Below are positions 17,568 through 26,589 of a stretch of 64,000 nucleotides of DNA, in pieces. Source of the DNA: Ponticoccus alexandrii (lineage in GTDB: Bacteria; Pseudomonadota; Alphaproteobacteria; Rhodobacterales; Rhodobacteraceae); contig NZ_CP047166.1 in NCBI RefSeq assembly GCF_016806125.1, forward strand, positions 1,674,001 to 1,738,000, written 5' to 3'. The notes beneath the pieces were generated by a model. The model saw nothing but the letters and a program-made list of their open reading frames with translations, ran no database searches and had not been told where the DNA came from. The position numbers were made by a program, and so were the translations under genes. Each line of letters begins with the position of its first letter. The stretch's first letter is position 1.

Positions 17568-19415
17568 TCAGGCGGTTTCGGCCTTGTCGAGATGCTCTTG
17601 CGCGGCCATCCAGAGGCCTTCTGCCTTGTGCAACCCGTCCATGACCTCGGCGTATTTCTTGTTCCACGTCGCGAGTTCGTTGGCCCGACCGTCTTCGTAA
17701 AGCGCCGGATCCGCCAGCTTCTTGGCCAGCTTTTCGCGCATCTCTTCGAGCTTTTCGACGCGGCCCTCGCATTTGCGCACCTCGGCGCGCAACTCGAGGA
17801 TGCGGTCGCGCGAGGGGCGCTTGGGCTTCTCGACCGGCTTGGCGGGTTTCGCGGGCGCGTCGCGAGACAGAAGCAGGGCGCGATAGGCGTCGAGGTCGTC
17901 CTCGTAGGGCTTCACGGTGCCGTTCGAGACCAGCCACAGCCGGTCGGCCACCATGGACAGCAGGTGCATGTCGTGGCTGACGAGGATCACCGCACCGTTG
18001 TAGGCGGTCAGCGCCTCCATCAGCGCCTCGCGGCTTTCGATGTCGAGGTGGTTGGTCGGTTCGTCGAGGATCAGGATATGCGGCGCGTCCAGCGTGGCCA
18101 GAAGCAGCGACAGGCGCGCCTTCTGCCCGCCCGAGAGGCGCGCGACCTCTGTGTCGGCCTGCGCGGCCTGAAGGCCGAACCCGGCGAGGCGGGCGCGCAG
18201 CTTGGCCGGCGGCGTGTCGGGCCGTTCGCGCTGCAGGTGCTGAAGCGGCGTCTCGTCGAGGTGCAGCTCGTCTACCTGATGCTGGGCGAAGTAGCCGATC
18301 CGCAGCTTGGACGAGCGGTTCATGTGCCCTTCGAGCAGCGGCAGGCGGTCGGCCAGCAGCTTCGACAGGGTGGACTTGCCCTGACCGTTCTTGCCCAGAA
18401 GCGCGATGCGGTCGTCCTGGTCGATGCGCAGGTTCAGGCGGTGCAGGACAGCCTTGCCGTCATAACCCGTGGCGCCGCCGTCGATGTTGATGATTGGGGG
18501 CGACAGTTCGTCGGGCTGCGGGAAGGTGAAAACGCGCTTGGCCGCCTCTTCCGGGGCGGTGACCATGTCCATGCGCTCGATCATCTTCAGGCGCGCCTGC
18601 GCCTGCTTGGCCTTGGAGGCCTTGGCGCGGAAGCGGTCGACGAAGCTTTGCAGGTGATCGCGGCGGTCCTGCTGCTTCTTCGCGGTGGCGGCCTGCTGGG
18701 CGCGCTTCTCGGCGCGCAGCTTGACGAAGCCGTCGTAAGGCGTACCGTAATACGCCAGCTTGCGGTCTTCGAGGTGCAGGATGCTGCCCACCGCGCGGTT
18801 CAGGAGGCCGCGGTCGTGGGAGATGACGATGACCGTGTGCGGGTACTTGGCGAGGTAGGATTCGAGCCAGAGCGCGCCTTCGAGGTCGAGGTAGTTGGTC
18901 GGCTCGTCGAGCAGCAGCAGGTCGGGTTGGGCGAAGAGCACGCCCGCCAGCGCCACGCGCATCCGCCAGCCGCCCGAATAGGCGGAGCAGGGGTTTGCGT
19001 GCTCCTCGGGCTCGAAGCCCAGACCGCGCAGGATGGTGGCGGCGCGGGCCTCTGCCGACCATGCGTCGATGTCGGCCAGCCGGGTCTGGACCTCGGCCAT
19101 GCGGTGGCCCTCGGCTGTTTCCGCCTCGGCCATCAGGGCGGCGCGTTCCTCGTCGGCGGCGAGCACCGTGTCGAGGATCGAGACCTCGGAGGAGGGCACT
19201 TCCTGGCTGACGCCGCCGATGCGGGCGCGGATCGGCATCTCGATGGTGCCGGTGTCGAGGGTGAGTTCGCCCCGGATGATGCGGAAGAGCGTGGTCTTGC
19301 CCGCGCCGTTGGGACCCACGAGTCCGACCTTGTGGCCGGTGGGGATGGTGGCGGAGGCCTCTTCGAAGAGAGGGCGGCCCTCGACCGAGTAGCCTATGGA
19401 CTGGATGCGCAACAT
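17568..19415 (-). CDS. ABC-F family ATPase (YheS-like)
   Basis: 615 residues with two ABC nucleotide-binding domains and no membrane segments, the hallmark of ABC-F ribosome-associated factors. Walker A motifs are GPNGAGKT (residues 34-41) and GKNGQGKS near residue 340; signatures YSGGWRMRVAL and LSGGQKARLSL precede LLLDEPTNYLDLEG and LILDEPTNHLDIES. The linker between the domains is long and basic (about 230-290), and the C-terminus is a lysine/glutamate coiled coil, as in YheS rather than EttA. Likely acts on stalled or initiating ribosomes; the specific role is not established. Confidence 0.92.
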   Translation of the reverse strand: MLRIQSIGYSVEGRPLFEEASATIPTGHKVGLVGPNGAGKTTLFRIIRGELTLDTGTIEMPIRARIGGVSQEVPSSEVSILDTVLAADEERAALMAEAETAEGHRMAEVQTRLADIDAWSAEARAATILRGLGFEPEEHANPCSAYSGGWRMRVALAGVLFAQPDLLLLDEPTNYLDLEGALWLESYLAKYPHTVIVISHDRGLLNRAVGSILHLEDRKLAYYGTPYDGFVKLRAEKRAQQAATAKKQQDRRDHLQSFVDRFRAKASKAKQAQARLKMIERMDMVTAPEEAAKRVFTFPQPDELSPPIINIDGGATGYDGKAVLHRLNLRIDQDDRIALLGKNGQGKSTLSKLLADRLPLLEGHMNRSSKLRIGYFAQHQVDELHLDETPLQHLQRERPDTPPAKLRARLAGFGLQAAQADTEVARLSGGQKARLSLLLATLDAPHILILDEPTNHLDIESREALMEALTAYNGAVILVSHDMHLLSMVADRLWLVSNGTVKPYEDDLDAYRALLLSRDAPAKPAKPVEKPKRPSRDRILELRAEVRKCEGRVEKLEEMREKLAKKLADPALYEDGRANELATWNKKYAEVMDGLHKAEGLWMAAQEHLDKAETA

Positions 19416-19787
19416 GAGGCGCGCTTTAGCAGAGGGTTTCGGAAGGGGCCAGTGGCACCGGCGACCTGATCATTGGATGGGACGGGGCTTGAGCAGGGCC
19501 GGTTTGGTGGGACCGGGACCTTGGGACCGGGGCCGGACTGTTTGCTGACGCAAAGGTGCCCGCCCGCCGGCCCCGGTGCGTCTGAAAGGCGGCTGGGACA
19601 TGGGACGGGACGAGGGGGCTCTGCCCCCCGGCCTTCGGCCTCCCCCGAGGTATTTTGGGACCAAAGAAGCGGGGTCGGGTGCTGTCGCAGGGGGCGGGAT
19701 GCGGGGCTTTCCTTGGGGTCGATCCCGTGCTAGGCGCCTGCGCAGCATTCGGCCGGGCATGTCCGGCCCCCAATCTGGAGAGACACC
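19416..19787. other. 372-bp divergent promoter region between ABC-F gene and ndk
   Basis: No coding potential is seen. It holds a G-rich stretch, copy 2 of the dispersed repeat (19614-19675), and a weak promoter candidate for ndk (TAGGCG at 19731 with TTTCCT 17 bp upstream). The ABC-F start lies at the left edge, so its promoter is also expected here. Confidence 0.5.
19614..19675 (+). repeat. Dispersed GATATTTT/GGACAGAAGAAA motif, copy 2
   Basis: GGGGGC-TCT-GCCCCC hairpin, GGCC-TTC-GGCC hairpin, then CCCCCGAGGTATTTTGGG and ACCAAAGAAGCGGGG. It differs from copy 1 in the right half (ACCAAAGAAG for ACAGAAGAAA), yet keeps both stems. It lies upstream of ndk, so it is not confined to gene ends. 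Confidence 0.7.
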
Positions 19788-20210
19788 ATGGCCCTCGAGC
19801 GCACCTTTTCGATCATCAAGCCCGACGCAACCCGCCGCAACCTGACAGGCAAGATCAATGCCAAGTTCGAGGAGGCGGGCCTGCGCATCATCGCGCAGAA
19901 GCGCATTCACCTGACCAAGGCGCAGGCGGGCGAGTTCTACAAGGTGCACGCCGCGCGCCCGTTCTATGACGAGCTGTGCGAGTTCATGGCCTCGGCCCCG
20001 ATCGTCGCGCAGGTTCTGGAAGGCGAAGATGCCATCCTGAAGAACCGCGAAGTCATGGGCGCGACCAACCCCGCCGATGCGGCACCGGGCACCATCCGCG
20101 CCGAATTCGCGGAATCGGTCGGCGAAAACTCGGTCCACGGATCGGACGCGCCGGACACCGCGAAGGAAGAGATCGCCTACTTCTTCTCGGGCCTCGAACT
20201 GGTCGGCTGA
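19788..20210 (+). CDS. ndk: Nucleoside diphosphate kinase
   Basis: Transfers the gamma phosphate of ATP to nucleoside diphosphates through a phosphohistidine. The 140-residue length is typical; the active-site motif NSVHGSD places the catalytic His at residue 117. GGAGAGACACC precedes the ATG. It is monocistronic: a strong terminator follows and the next gene has its own spacing. Confidence 0.98.
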   Translation: MALERTFSIIKPDATRRNLTGKINAKFEEAGLRIIAQKRIHLTKAQAGEFYKVHAARPFYDELCEFMASAPIVAQVLEGEDAILKNREVMGATNPADAAPGTIRAEFAESVGENSVHGSDAPDTAKEEIAYFFSGLELVG

Positions 20211-20250
20211 GGTCGATGACGCGGGCCGTTCGGCCCAACCGGACCTGACG

Positions 20251-20281
20251 AACGCCGCCCCTGCCGGGGCGGCGTTTTTTT
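20251..20281 (+). terminator. Rho-independent terminator of ndk
   Basis: An 8-bp stem GCCGCCCC-TGCC-GGGGCGGC followed by seven T residues, 40 bases after the ndk stop. Confidence 0.93.
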
Positions 20282-20357
20282 GTTGCCGGATGCAGAGGCG
20301 GGGCTTGCCTTTGCGAAGCGCGCCGGGCGCTAATGCGGGAAGACCCCGGGGGACATC

Positions 20358-22289
20358 ATGACCGACGTATTGCTGCTGGCCTTCATCTTCCTCGTGGCGG
20401 GGGTGCTGGCGGTGCCTGTCGCATCGCGGCTGGGACTGGGCTCGGTGCTGGGCTACCTTATCGCGGGCATCGTGATCGGTCCGATCCTGAGTCTGCTTCA
20501 CGTCGATGTCGTCGCCATCCAGCATTTCGCCGAGTTCGGGGTGGTGATGATGCTGTTCCTCGTCGGGCTGGAGCTGGAGCCGCGCGCCCTGTGGCAGATG
20601 AAGGCGCGATTGCTGGGGCTAGGCGGCGGGCAGATCCTGCTGACCACCGCAGCCGTGGCGGGCGCGGCCATGCTGCTGGGTCTGCCCTGGAGCGTGGCGC
20701 TGGCTATCGGGCTGGTGCTGGCCCTGTCCTCGACCGCCATCGTGTTGCAGACGCTGAACGAAAAGGGGCTGATGCGTTCGGACGGCGGGCAGGCGTCCTT
20801 TTCCGTGCTGCTGACGCAGGATATCGCGGTGATCCCGATGCTGGCCCTGATGCCGCTGCTGGCGGCGCCGGGGCTGATGGAGTCCCTGAACGCCGAGTTC
20901 GCCACGCAGGTTGTGGCCCATGTAGAGGGGGCGGCCCAAGGCGGAGAGGGGCATGGCAGCGGGCTGAGCCTCGTGGACGGCCTGAACGGCTGGCAGACCG
21001 CGTTGGTGACGCTGGGCGCGGTGGCCCTGGTGGTGGCGGGCGGAAGCTTCCTGACGGGGCCGCTCTTCCGCTTCATTTCCGCCGCGCACCTGCGCGAGCT
21101 TTTCGTCGCGGGGGCGCTGATGCTGGTGATCGGCATTGCCCTGCTGATGTCGCTGGTTGGTGTCTCTCCGGCGCTGGGGACCTTCATCGCAGGTGTGGTT
21201 CTGGCGAATTCTCCTTACCGGCACGAGCTGGAATCGGACATTGACCCGTTCCGGGGCCTGCTGCTGGGGCTGTTCTTCATGACCGTCGGGGCGGGGATCA
21301 ATTTCGTCCTGCTGTGGGACACCCTGTTCAGTATTGTCGGGCTGACGCTGGGGCTGATCCTGCTCAAGGCGCTGGTTCTGCTGCTGCTGGCCGTCGTCTT
21401 TCGCATCCGGGGCGGCAACCGCTGGCTCTTCGGGCTTGGGCTTGCGCAGGCGGGGGAGTTCGGCTTTGTCCTGCTGACCTTTACCGTCGGAGGCCAGATC
21501 ATCCCCGAGGCGCTGGCCGAGCGGCTCTTGCTGGTGGTGGCCCTGTCTATGCTGCTGACGCCGGGGCTGTTCATCCTTTACGACCGGGTGATCGCGCCGC
21601 GTTTCGACCGGGAAGGCGAAGAGGATCGCGAGACCGACGCCATGCCCGAGGACAGCACGATCATCGTTGCGGGGGCGGGGCGCGTGGGGGGGATCATCGG
21701 GCGTATCCTCAGCGTCGCGGGGCTGAACCCGACGGTGATCGACTTCGATTCGCGGCGGATCGAGATCCTTGAACGCTTTGGCACGCGGCACCACTACGGC
21801 GATGCGACGCGGCCGGATCTTCTGTATGCTGCGGGGCTGGAGCGGGCAAAGATGCTCGTGATCGCGATCGACAACCGCGAGCAGATCACGACCCTTGCCG
21901 CATGGATGCACAAGGAACATCCGGGTGTGCATGTGATCGCCCGGGCGCTGGATCGCGACCATGTCTACGAGCTGTGGGCGGTGGGATGCCGCGACATCAT
22001 CCGCGAGACCTATGACAGCACGCTGCGCATGGGCCGCTCGGCCTTCGAGGCGCTGGGGCTCGACACGGCCGAGGCGCAGGAGATCGTCGAGCGCTTCGAC
22101 GCGCGCGACAAGGCGCTGATGCGGCGCACGGCGGATGCCTTCCGGATGGGCGTGCCGCTGCACGAGAACGCGGAATACGTGCGCCTCGTGCGCGAGACGC
22201 GCCCGAAGTGGGAGGCCGAACTGCGCGCCGAGATCCGGCAGATGCGCGCCGCGCGGCTTGACCGGGACGGCGGCGGCGGGGCAGGCTGA
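20358..22289 (+). CDS. Monovalent cation:proton antiporter-2 (KefB/KefC type) with TrkA-N domain
   Basis: 643 residues. Residues 1 to about 405 form the CPA2 membrane domain (about 12 helices), including the conserved ALSSTAIVLQTL, LLTQDIAVIPML, and ALGTFIAGVVLANSPYRHELESDIDPFRGLLLGLFFMTVG. A cytoplasmic RCK/TrkA-N domain follows with the Rossmann loop IIVAGAGRVGGIIGRIL near residue 435. Potassium efflux coupled to proton uptake under electrophile or pH stress is the likely role. No KefF/KefG quinone-reductase subunit is adjacent, so YbaL-like regulation is possible. Confidence 0.9.
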   Translation: MTDVLLLAFIFLVAGVLAVPVASRLGLGSVLGYLIAGIVIGPILSLLHVDVVAIQHFAEFGVVMMLFLVGLELEPRALWQMKARLLGLGGGQILLTTAAVAGAAMLLGLPWSVALAIGLVLALSSTAIVLQTLNEKGLMRSDGGQASFSVLLTQDIAVIPMLALMPLLAAPGLMESLNAEFATQVVAHVEGAAQGGEGHGSGLSLVDGLNGWQTALVTLGAVALVVAGGSFLTGPLFRFISAAHLRELFVAGALMLVIGIALLMSLVGVSPALGTFIAGVVLANSPYRHELESDIDPFRGLLLGLFFMTVGAGINFVLLWDTLFSIVGLTLGLILLKALVLLLLAVVFRIRGGNRWLFGLGLAQAGEFGFVLLTFTVGGQIIPEALAERLLLVVALSMLLTPGLFILYDRVIAPRFDREGEEDRETDAMPEDSTIIVAGAGRVGGIIGRILSVAGLNPTVIDFDSRRIEILERFGTRHHYGDATRPDLLYAAGLERAKMLVIAIDNREQITTLAAWMHKEHPGVHVIARALDRDHVYELWAVGCRDIIRETYDSTLRMGRSAFEALGLDTAEAQEIVERFDARDKALMRRTADAFRMGVPLHENAEYVRLVRETRPKWEAELRAEIRQMRAARLDRDGGGGAG

Positions 22290-22314
22290 CCTTGCGGCAA
22301 GCGGGGAGGACGGA

Positions 22315-23313
22315 ATGCGGTCGTGGAAAGCGCAGGGCGCGAGTCTTGCCCTGGCCGTCGCGGTCTCGCAGGGGGCCGGTGCGGCAGAGATCACCCAGTT
22401 GAACGCGGCGGAGGCGGATTACGCGCTTGCGGCGCGCGGGGCCTGTACCTTCCAGTTGCGGGGCGAGATCGCGGCCGGTGACGCGGCCCGGCTTCAGGCC
22501 CTGCTGGAAGAGCGGTTTCCGCGCACCCATGACGAGCTGAGCGTGGTGATCTGCCTCGACAGTCCCGGCGGCTCTCTGGACGAGGGCGTGCGCCTGGCGG
22601 AGCTTTTCGGGCGCTACCCGGTGTCGACGGTGGTTCCGGCGGGTGCGGATTGTCTGTCGGCCTGTGCGGTCGCCTTCATGGGCGGGTCCTTCGGCTGGTA
22701 CGAGTATCTTTTCAACATGCGGCACATGCATCCCTCTGCGCGGATCGGCTTTCACGCACCGGCGCTGGAGGTGGCGGACGGCGACTATGATGCCGGATCG
22801 GTCAAGGCGGCCTTCGGCGTCGCGGTGGAGGCCATCGCGCGGATCGCCGGGGACCTCGACACGGTGCCGCATTCCTCGACCGTGAACCGCTTTCCACGGT
22901 CGCTGCTGGCGGAAATGCTGAAGCACAAGGGAGAGGATTACCTGTGGATCGAGACTGTGGAGCAGGCCGGGGTCTGGGACATCGGCGTGATCACGGCGGC
23001 GGCCCCGGCGGTCTCTCCGGACGGGCTGGTGGTGGCCTGCAAGGCGGCGACGCGCTGGCTGAAAGACGATCCCCGGTTCGATTTTGCCCGGAACGACTGG
23101 GATCTCGATGGCGATACGGACGCGGTGGAGAAAACCGGAGAGACGGCGTGGCGGCTGCGCTACTCCGCCTTGTTCGAGACGACCTGCGAGGCCGAGGTCA
23201 CGGACGGACGCACCCTGTCGCTGACGATCAACCACGATGGCGTGGAAGCGGGCCAGATGTATTTGCCAATCTGGGTGCTTTACGGTCCGCAGAAGCGGCT
23301 GGCGGAGTTCTGA
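22315..23313 (+). CDS. Secreted ClpP/crotonase-fold protein, COG3904-like, short form
   Basis: 332 residues with a signal peptide (cleaved near GAGAA). The fold signature matches the protein encoded at 12146-13630: VVICLDSPGGSLDEGVRLAELF, then GADCLSACAVAFMGG (candidate Ser between two Cys), then ARIGFHAPAL (candidate His). A strong GGGGAGGA site fixes the ATG start; the open frame extends back into the antiporter gene but is not conserved. No SH3b tail is seen, unlike the longer paralogue. Function unknown; the active-site pattern suggests a periplasmic peptidase or a degenerate one. Confidence 0.68.
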   Translation: MRSWKAQGASLALAVAVSQGAGAAEITQLNAAEADYALAARGACTFQLRGEIAAGDAARLQALLEERFPRTHDELSVVICLDSPGGSLDEGVRLAELFGRYPVSTVVPAGADCLSACAVAFMGGSFGWYEYLFNMRHMHPSARIGFHAPALEVADGDYDAGSVKAAFGVAVEAIARIAGDLDTVPHSSTVNRFPRSLLAEMLKHKGEDYLWIETVEQAGVWDIGVITAAAPAVSPDGLVVACKAATRWLKDDPRFDFARNDWDLDGDTDAVEKTGETAWRLRYSALFETTCEAEVTDGRTLSLTINHDGVEAGQMYLPIWVLYGPQKRLAEF

Positions 23314-23364
23314 GAGCGGTTGAAAAGGGCCCGCGCAACCAGGGCAGGGCGGCTGCTGTAGGGG

Positions 23365-23730
23365 TTATCGCTTTGCGGCGCGGATCGAAAGCGCGGTTCT
23401 GGGGATAACGCCGATTTCGGCAAGGGCCGCGTCGAGGCGGCTTTCGAAGACCCGGTCCGACCCGGCGCAGTCTTCCTTCAGGGCGTCGAAGGCGCGGCGG
23501 AGGTCTTCTTTTTCCTGCCCCTTGCAATCGTTCCAGGGGCGCCCCTGAAGCGCCATGTGCAGCACGTAGTAGCCGATGAAATGGGGACGGGCGCCGTGCA
23601 GGAGAAGGGCACGGTAGGCTTCGTGTGCGCCAAGGCTGTGCAGGGCCTCTGCGTCGGGGATGCCCGCCTCTGTCAGTGCCGTCTCGATGGCGGGGCCGAG
23701 GTTGCGGATGCTGCGGATCGGCGTGGGCAT
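23365..23730 (-). CDS. TfoX C-terminal domain protein
   Basis: 121 residues, a stand-alone TfoX C-terminal helix-hairpin-helix-like domain: IRNLGPAIETALTEAGIPDAEALHSLGAHEAYRALLLHG, then a conserved tail with GRPWNDC. The first half is the DNA-binding-like fold that in TfoX/Sxy regulates competence, but solitary copies have no proven role. It begins five bases after the stop of the PEP mutase-like gene, so the two form a small operon. Its presence in a GTA-bearing genome is suggestive only. Confidence 0.82.
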   Translation of the reverse strand: MPTPIRSIRNLGPAIETALTEAGIPDAEALHSLGAHEAYRALLLHGARPHFIGYYVLHMALQGRPWNDCKGQEKEDLRRAFDALKEDCAGSDRVFESRLDAALAEIGVIPRTALSIRAAKR

Positions 23731-23735
23731 CCGGG

Positions 23736-24557
23736 TCAGTCCTCGCGGGTCAGCAGCGCGTCGATTTCGGTGCCGCTGGCGGTTCGGGCGAGCAGCGAGA
23801 AGTCGCCCGCGTCGAACATCGCGCGGGCGGCCTCGGCGATCACGCGATGGGTTGCCCGGGCCAGGGTGGAGCCGAGAGAGATCCGCGCCACGCCCGCCGC
23901 CGCCAGCGTCGTCCGGGTCTGCCGGGTCATGTCCCCGGCGATCAGGGCGTTGAACGGCAGGGTGGTGGCCGCGCAGAGGCGTTTCAGGCTGTCCATGTCC
24001 GGTGGCACGGGCGCGTAGACGCAATCTGCCCCGGCGGCCTCGAAGGCCTTCAGGCGGCGGATTGCCTCGGCCTCGTCGTAGGCGCCGGTCATGATGCCGT
24101 CGGCGCGGGCGCAGAGCACGAAGTCCCCGGGCAGCGCGCGGGCGGCTGCGGCAGCGGCCCGGATGCGTTCGGCGGCCAGCCCGGCGTCGTAGGCCCCTTG
24201 CGACGGCAGGGCGGTGTCCTCGATCGAGATGCCCGCAAGCCCGGCCTCGGCGGCAAGGCGGACGGTTTCGGCACAGGTCTCGGGATCGTCGCCGAAGCCG
24301 TTCTCGAAATCGCCGGAGACCGGCAAAGCCACGGCGGACACCAGATCCTGCGCGTGGGCCAGCGCCTCGTCGCGGGTCAGGCTGCCGCCGTCCGGGCGGC
24401 CCATGGTAAAGGCATGGGCTGCCGAGGATGTGGCAATGGCCTGTGCGCCAAGGGCTTCGAGCATGCGCGCCGACCCCCGGTCCCATGCGTTCGCGAGGAT
24501 GAAGGGATCGCCGGGGCGGTGCAGGGCACGGAAGGCGGCGCCGGGGTTCTGGGGTAT
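23736..24557 (-). CDS. Isocitrate lyase / PEP mutase superfamily protein without a canonical start codon
   Basis: TIM-barrel enzyme of the PEP mutase/isocitrate lyase superfamily: SGDFENGFGDDPE supplies the metal-binding acidic cluster, with GISIEDT and CARADGIMTG following; the KKCGH loop of isocitrate lyase is absent, so C-C lyase on another 2-oxo or methyl-citrate-like acid is likely. The first in-frame ATG (24464) would remove the conserved opening AFRALHRPGDPFILANAWDRGSA. Upstream in frame there is no ATG, GTG or TTG, but GAAGG stands eight bases before an ATA codon at 24555-24557 (ATC next upstream), used here as the provisional start. Possibly an ATG mutated to ATA. Confidence 0.75.
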   Translation of the reverse strand: MPQNPGAAFRALHRPGDPFILANAWDRGSARMLEALGAQAIATSSAAHAFTMGRPDGGSLTRDEALAHAQDLVSAVALPVSGDFENGFGDDPETCAETVRLAAEAGLAGISIEDTALPSQGAYDAGLAAERIRAAAAAARALPGDFVLCARADGIMTGAYDEAEAIRRLKAFEAAGADCVYAPVPPDMDSLKRLCAATTLPFNALIAGDMTRQTRTTLAAAGVARISLGSTLARATHRVIAEAARAMFDAGDFSLLARTASGTEIDALLTRED

Positions 24558-24764
24558 GATATTGGCCTTCGCTTGCAGGTTGGCGGGTCAGATGTCGGGC
24601 AGGGTATTCGAACCGCGACGAAGCACAAGGCGGTTCTCGGCGCTTTGGTCCGGGGCCGAGCGGACAGGGAGGCCCGGGCATGAGGAGGGACGCCGGGGGC
24701 TTGCGTTGGGCACGCGGGTGTCGAAGAGGTGGTTTGGCCGAGGCTGCGCGCGGGGTGAGGGGCC

Positions 24765-25952
24765 TCACGCTGCGTTGGCGTATTCCCGCGCGAAGGTGCA
24801 GAGGCTGCGGATTGCCCGGACAAGGCTGTCATCGTCGACGGTCAGGGCGATGCGGATGTGCCCCGCGGCGGACTGGCCGAAGCTTTCGCCGGGCATCACG
24901 GCGATGCGGCGCGCATCCAGAAGCGCCTCGGCGAAGGCACGGCCCGACAAACCGGTGCGGCGGATATCCAGCATCAGGTACATGGCGCCCTGCGAGGGGA
25001 TCGCGGTCACGGACTCATGCCGCGCCAGTTCCTCGAGCACACGGGCCCGGCGGCGCAGGAAGGGCGCGGAGACCGCCGCCTCGGGGCCGTCTCCGGCGCG
25101 CAGGGCGAAGAGCGCCGCGTCCTGGATGAAGCCGGGGACACCGTAGGTGGTGTTCGTCGCAAGGTCGATCAGGCGCTCGATCGCCGGTTCGGGTGCGACG
25201 ATCCAGCCAATGCGCGAGCCGGTCATGGCGTGGCTTTTGGACATGGACCCCACGACCAGCGTGCGCTCCGCCATGCCGGGCAGGGTACGTGGCGAGAGAT
25301 GTGCGCCTTCCCAGACCTGCGTGTCGTAGACCTCGTCCGAGATCAGCCAGAGGTCGCGGTGCTGGCAGGCGGCGGCGATGGCTTGCAGGCATTCGGCGGG
25401 ATAGACCGTGCCGGTCGGGTTGTTGGGCGTGTTGATCAGAAGGCTGAGGGCTTCGTGTTCGAAGGCCAGTTCCTCGATGGCCTGCGCCGAAGGCAGGAAG
25501 GCGTTTGCGGCGCGGGTCCGGACCGGCACCGCCACACCCGAGGCCGCGCGGATGGTGCCGGGATAGGTCGCGTAGAACGGATCAATATAGAGCGCCGTGT
25601 CGCCGGGGTCGAGAACCGCCAGATGCGCGGCAAAGAGCGCGGCCTGCCCGCCGGGGGTGATCAGCACATTGGCGGCGCCGGTGGGCACGCCGGTGCGGGC
25701 GGTGACGCGGGCGGCGATTTCCGCGCGCAGGGGCTCGATTCCCGGCACCATGGCATAGCCCGTATGGCCACCCTGCGCGGAGGCGTTCATCGCATCCAGA
25801 ACGGCGCTGTCGGTGCGGATATCGTGTTCTCCGATGGTCAGCTCTGTCACCTGCTCACCGGCGGCGACAAGGGCCCGGGCGCGGTAGAAGACCTCCCACC
25901 CGTCCGAGCCGCCTTCGTTGAGCGAGGTGATGCGGGTCGACAGTTGCGGCAT
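24765..25952 (-). CDS. PLP-dependent class I/II aminotransferase
   Basis: 395 residues, aspartate-aminotransferase fold. Visible signatures: NTPNNPTGTVYP (substrate/PLP-binding Asn), ISDEVYDTQVWEG, and the Schiff-base lysine in GSMSKSHAMTGSRIGW. AAAGGAG nine bases upstream of the ATG fixes the start, discarding a 19-residue extension. Substrate cannot be assigned; relatives act on aromatic amino acids, alanine or aspartate. It is transcribed away from the GTA cluster, and 271 bp separate the two starts. Confidence 0.9.
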   Translation of the reverse strand: MPQLSTRITSLNEGGSDGWEVFYRARALVAAGEQVTELTIGEHDIRTDSAVLDAMNASAQGGHTGYAMVPGIEPLRAEIAARVTARTGVPTGAANVLITPGGQAALFAAHLAVLDPGDTALYIDPFYATYPGTIRAASGVAVPVRTRAANAFLPSAQAIEELAFEHEALSLLINTPNNPTGTVYPAECLQAIAAACQHRDLWLISDEVYDTQVWEGAHLSPRTLPGMAERTLVVGSMSKSHAMTGSRIGWIVAPEPAIERLIDLATNTTYGVPGFIQDAALFALRAGDGPEAAVSAPFLRRRARVLEELARHESVTAIPSQGAMYLMLDIRRTGLSGRAFAEALLDARRIAVMPGESFGQSAAGHIRIALTVDDDSLVRAIRSLCTFAREYANAA

Positions 25953-26223
25953 GGGCGGGCTCCTTTTCGCGCAAAGATGTGCCAGAGCCCTGAGGGAGCG
26001 GCAAGGCACCTTCCGCAGGGCTTAACGCGACGGGCGCGGCGGTTAACGGCGTCGGGCCGTTGCGCGCGCGGGGATCAGGGCTCGTAAGGATTGCCGGGGC
26101 ATTGTCCCGACCGTGCCGGAAAGGACGGGTCCGGCGGCGCAGAGGGGCGGCAGGCCCCCGTCACAGGACCGCGCCCCGTCCGGGCAGACCGGCACGTCAT
26201 ACAGGCAACAAAGGTATCGAGAC

Positions 26224-26589
26224 ATGAGCAGCACGATGGAACGGCGGCAGGTTCTTCTGGCCGCCGAGCAGCAGATCGACCGTCTGGAAGATAAGCGCGC
26301 CGAGATCGAAGAGACCCTGCGCGACCTGACGGAGGACATCCGGGACATCCAAGCCCGGCTGCGCAGCGGAGAGGTGGACCGCAAGGCAGAGGCGAGCAAG
26401 CCCCTGTCGGAACTGAAGTACTGGCTGAAGGCCATTCGCGAAACGGAGGCGGAGATCGATGCGATCCGAAGAAAAGACCTTGCAATCACAGATGCCTACG
26501 GGCTCGACCTTGACGCGGCACGCTTTGAGATCGGGTGCCGCCTTGCTCGCATCCGCCCCTGTTGCGGAGCAGAGGAGGTTCCTGAGTGA
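26224..26589 (+). CDS. GTA g1, small terminase-like protein
   Basis: 121 residues, strongly coiled-coil (MERRQVLLAAEQQIDRLEDKRAEIEETLRDL) with a charged C-terminal half. By position it is GTA g1, shown in R. capsulatus to act as a small terminase subunit that recruits the large subunit for packaging. The first ATG follows a weak site (AAAGGT). Its last third overlaps the start of g2 in another frame. Assignment is mainly from synteny and the coiled-coil character. Confidence 0.82.
   Translation: MSSTMERRQVLLAAEQQIDRLEDKRAEIEETLRDLTEDIRDIQARLRSGEVDRKAEASKPLSELKYWLKAIRETEAEIDAIRRKDLAITDAYGLDLDAARFEIGCRLARIRPCCGAEEVPE

Noticed and set aside
17253-19469. 738-codon plus-strand frame opposite the ABC-F gene
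   Set aside because: Antisense to two intact ATPase domains; no recognised motif, and it runs through the tandem-repeat gap.
19614-19675. Repeat copy 2 as a transcription terminator
   Set aside because: It stands upstream of ndk between divergent starts, and no T-run follows its hairpins.
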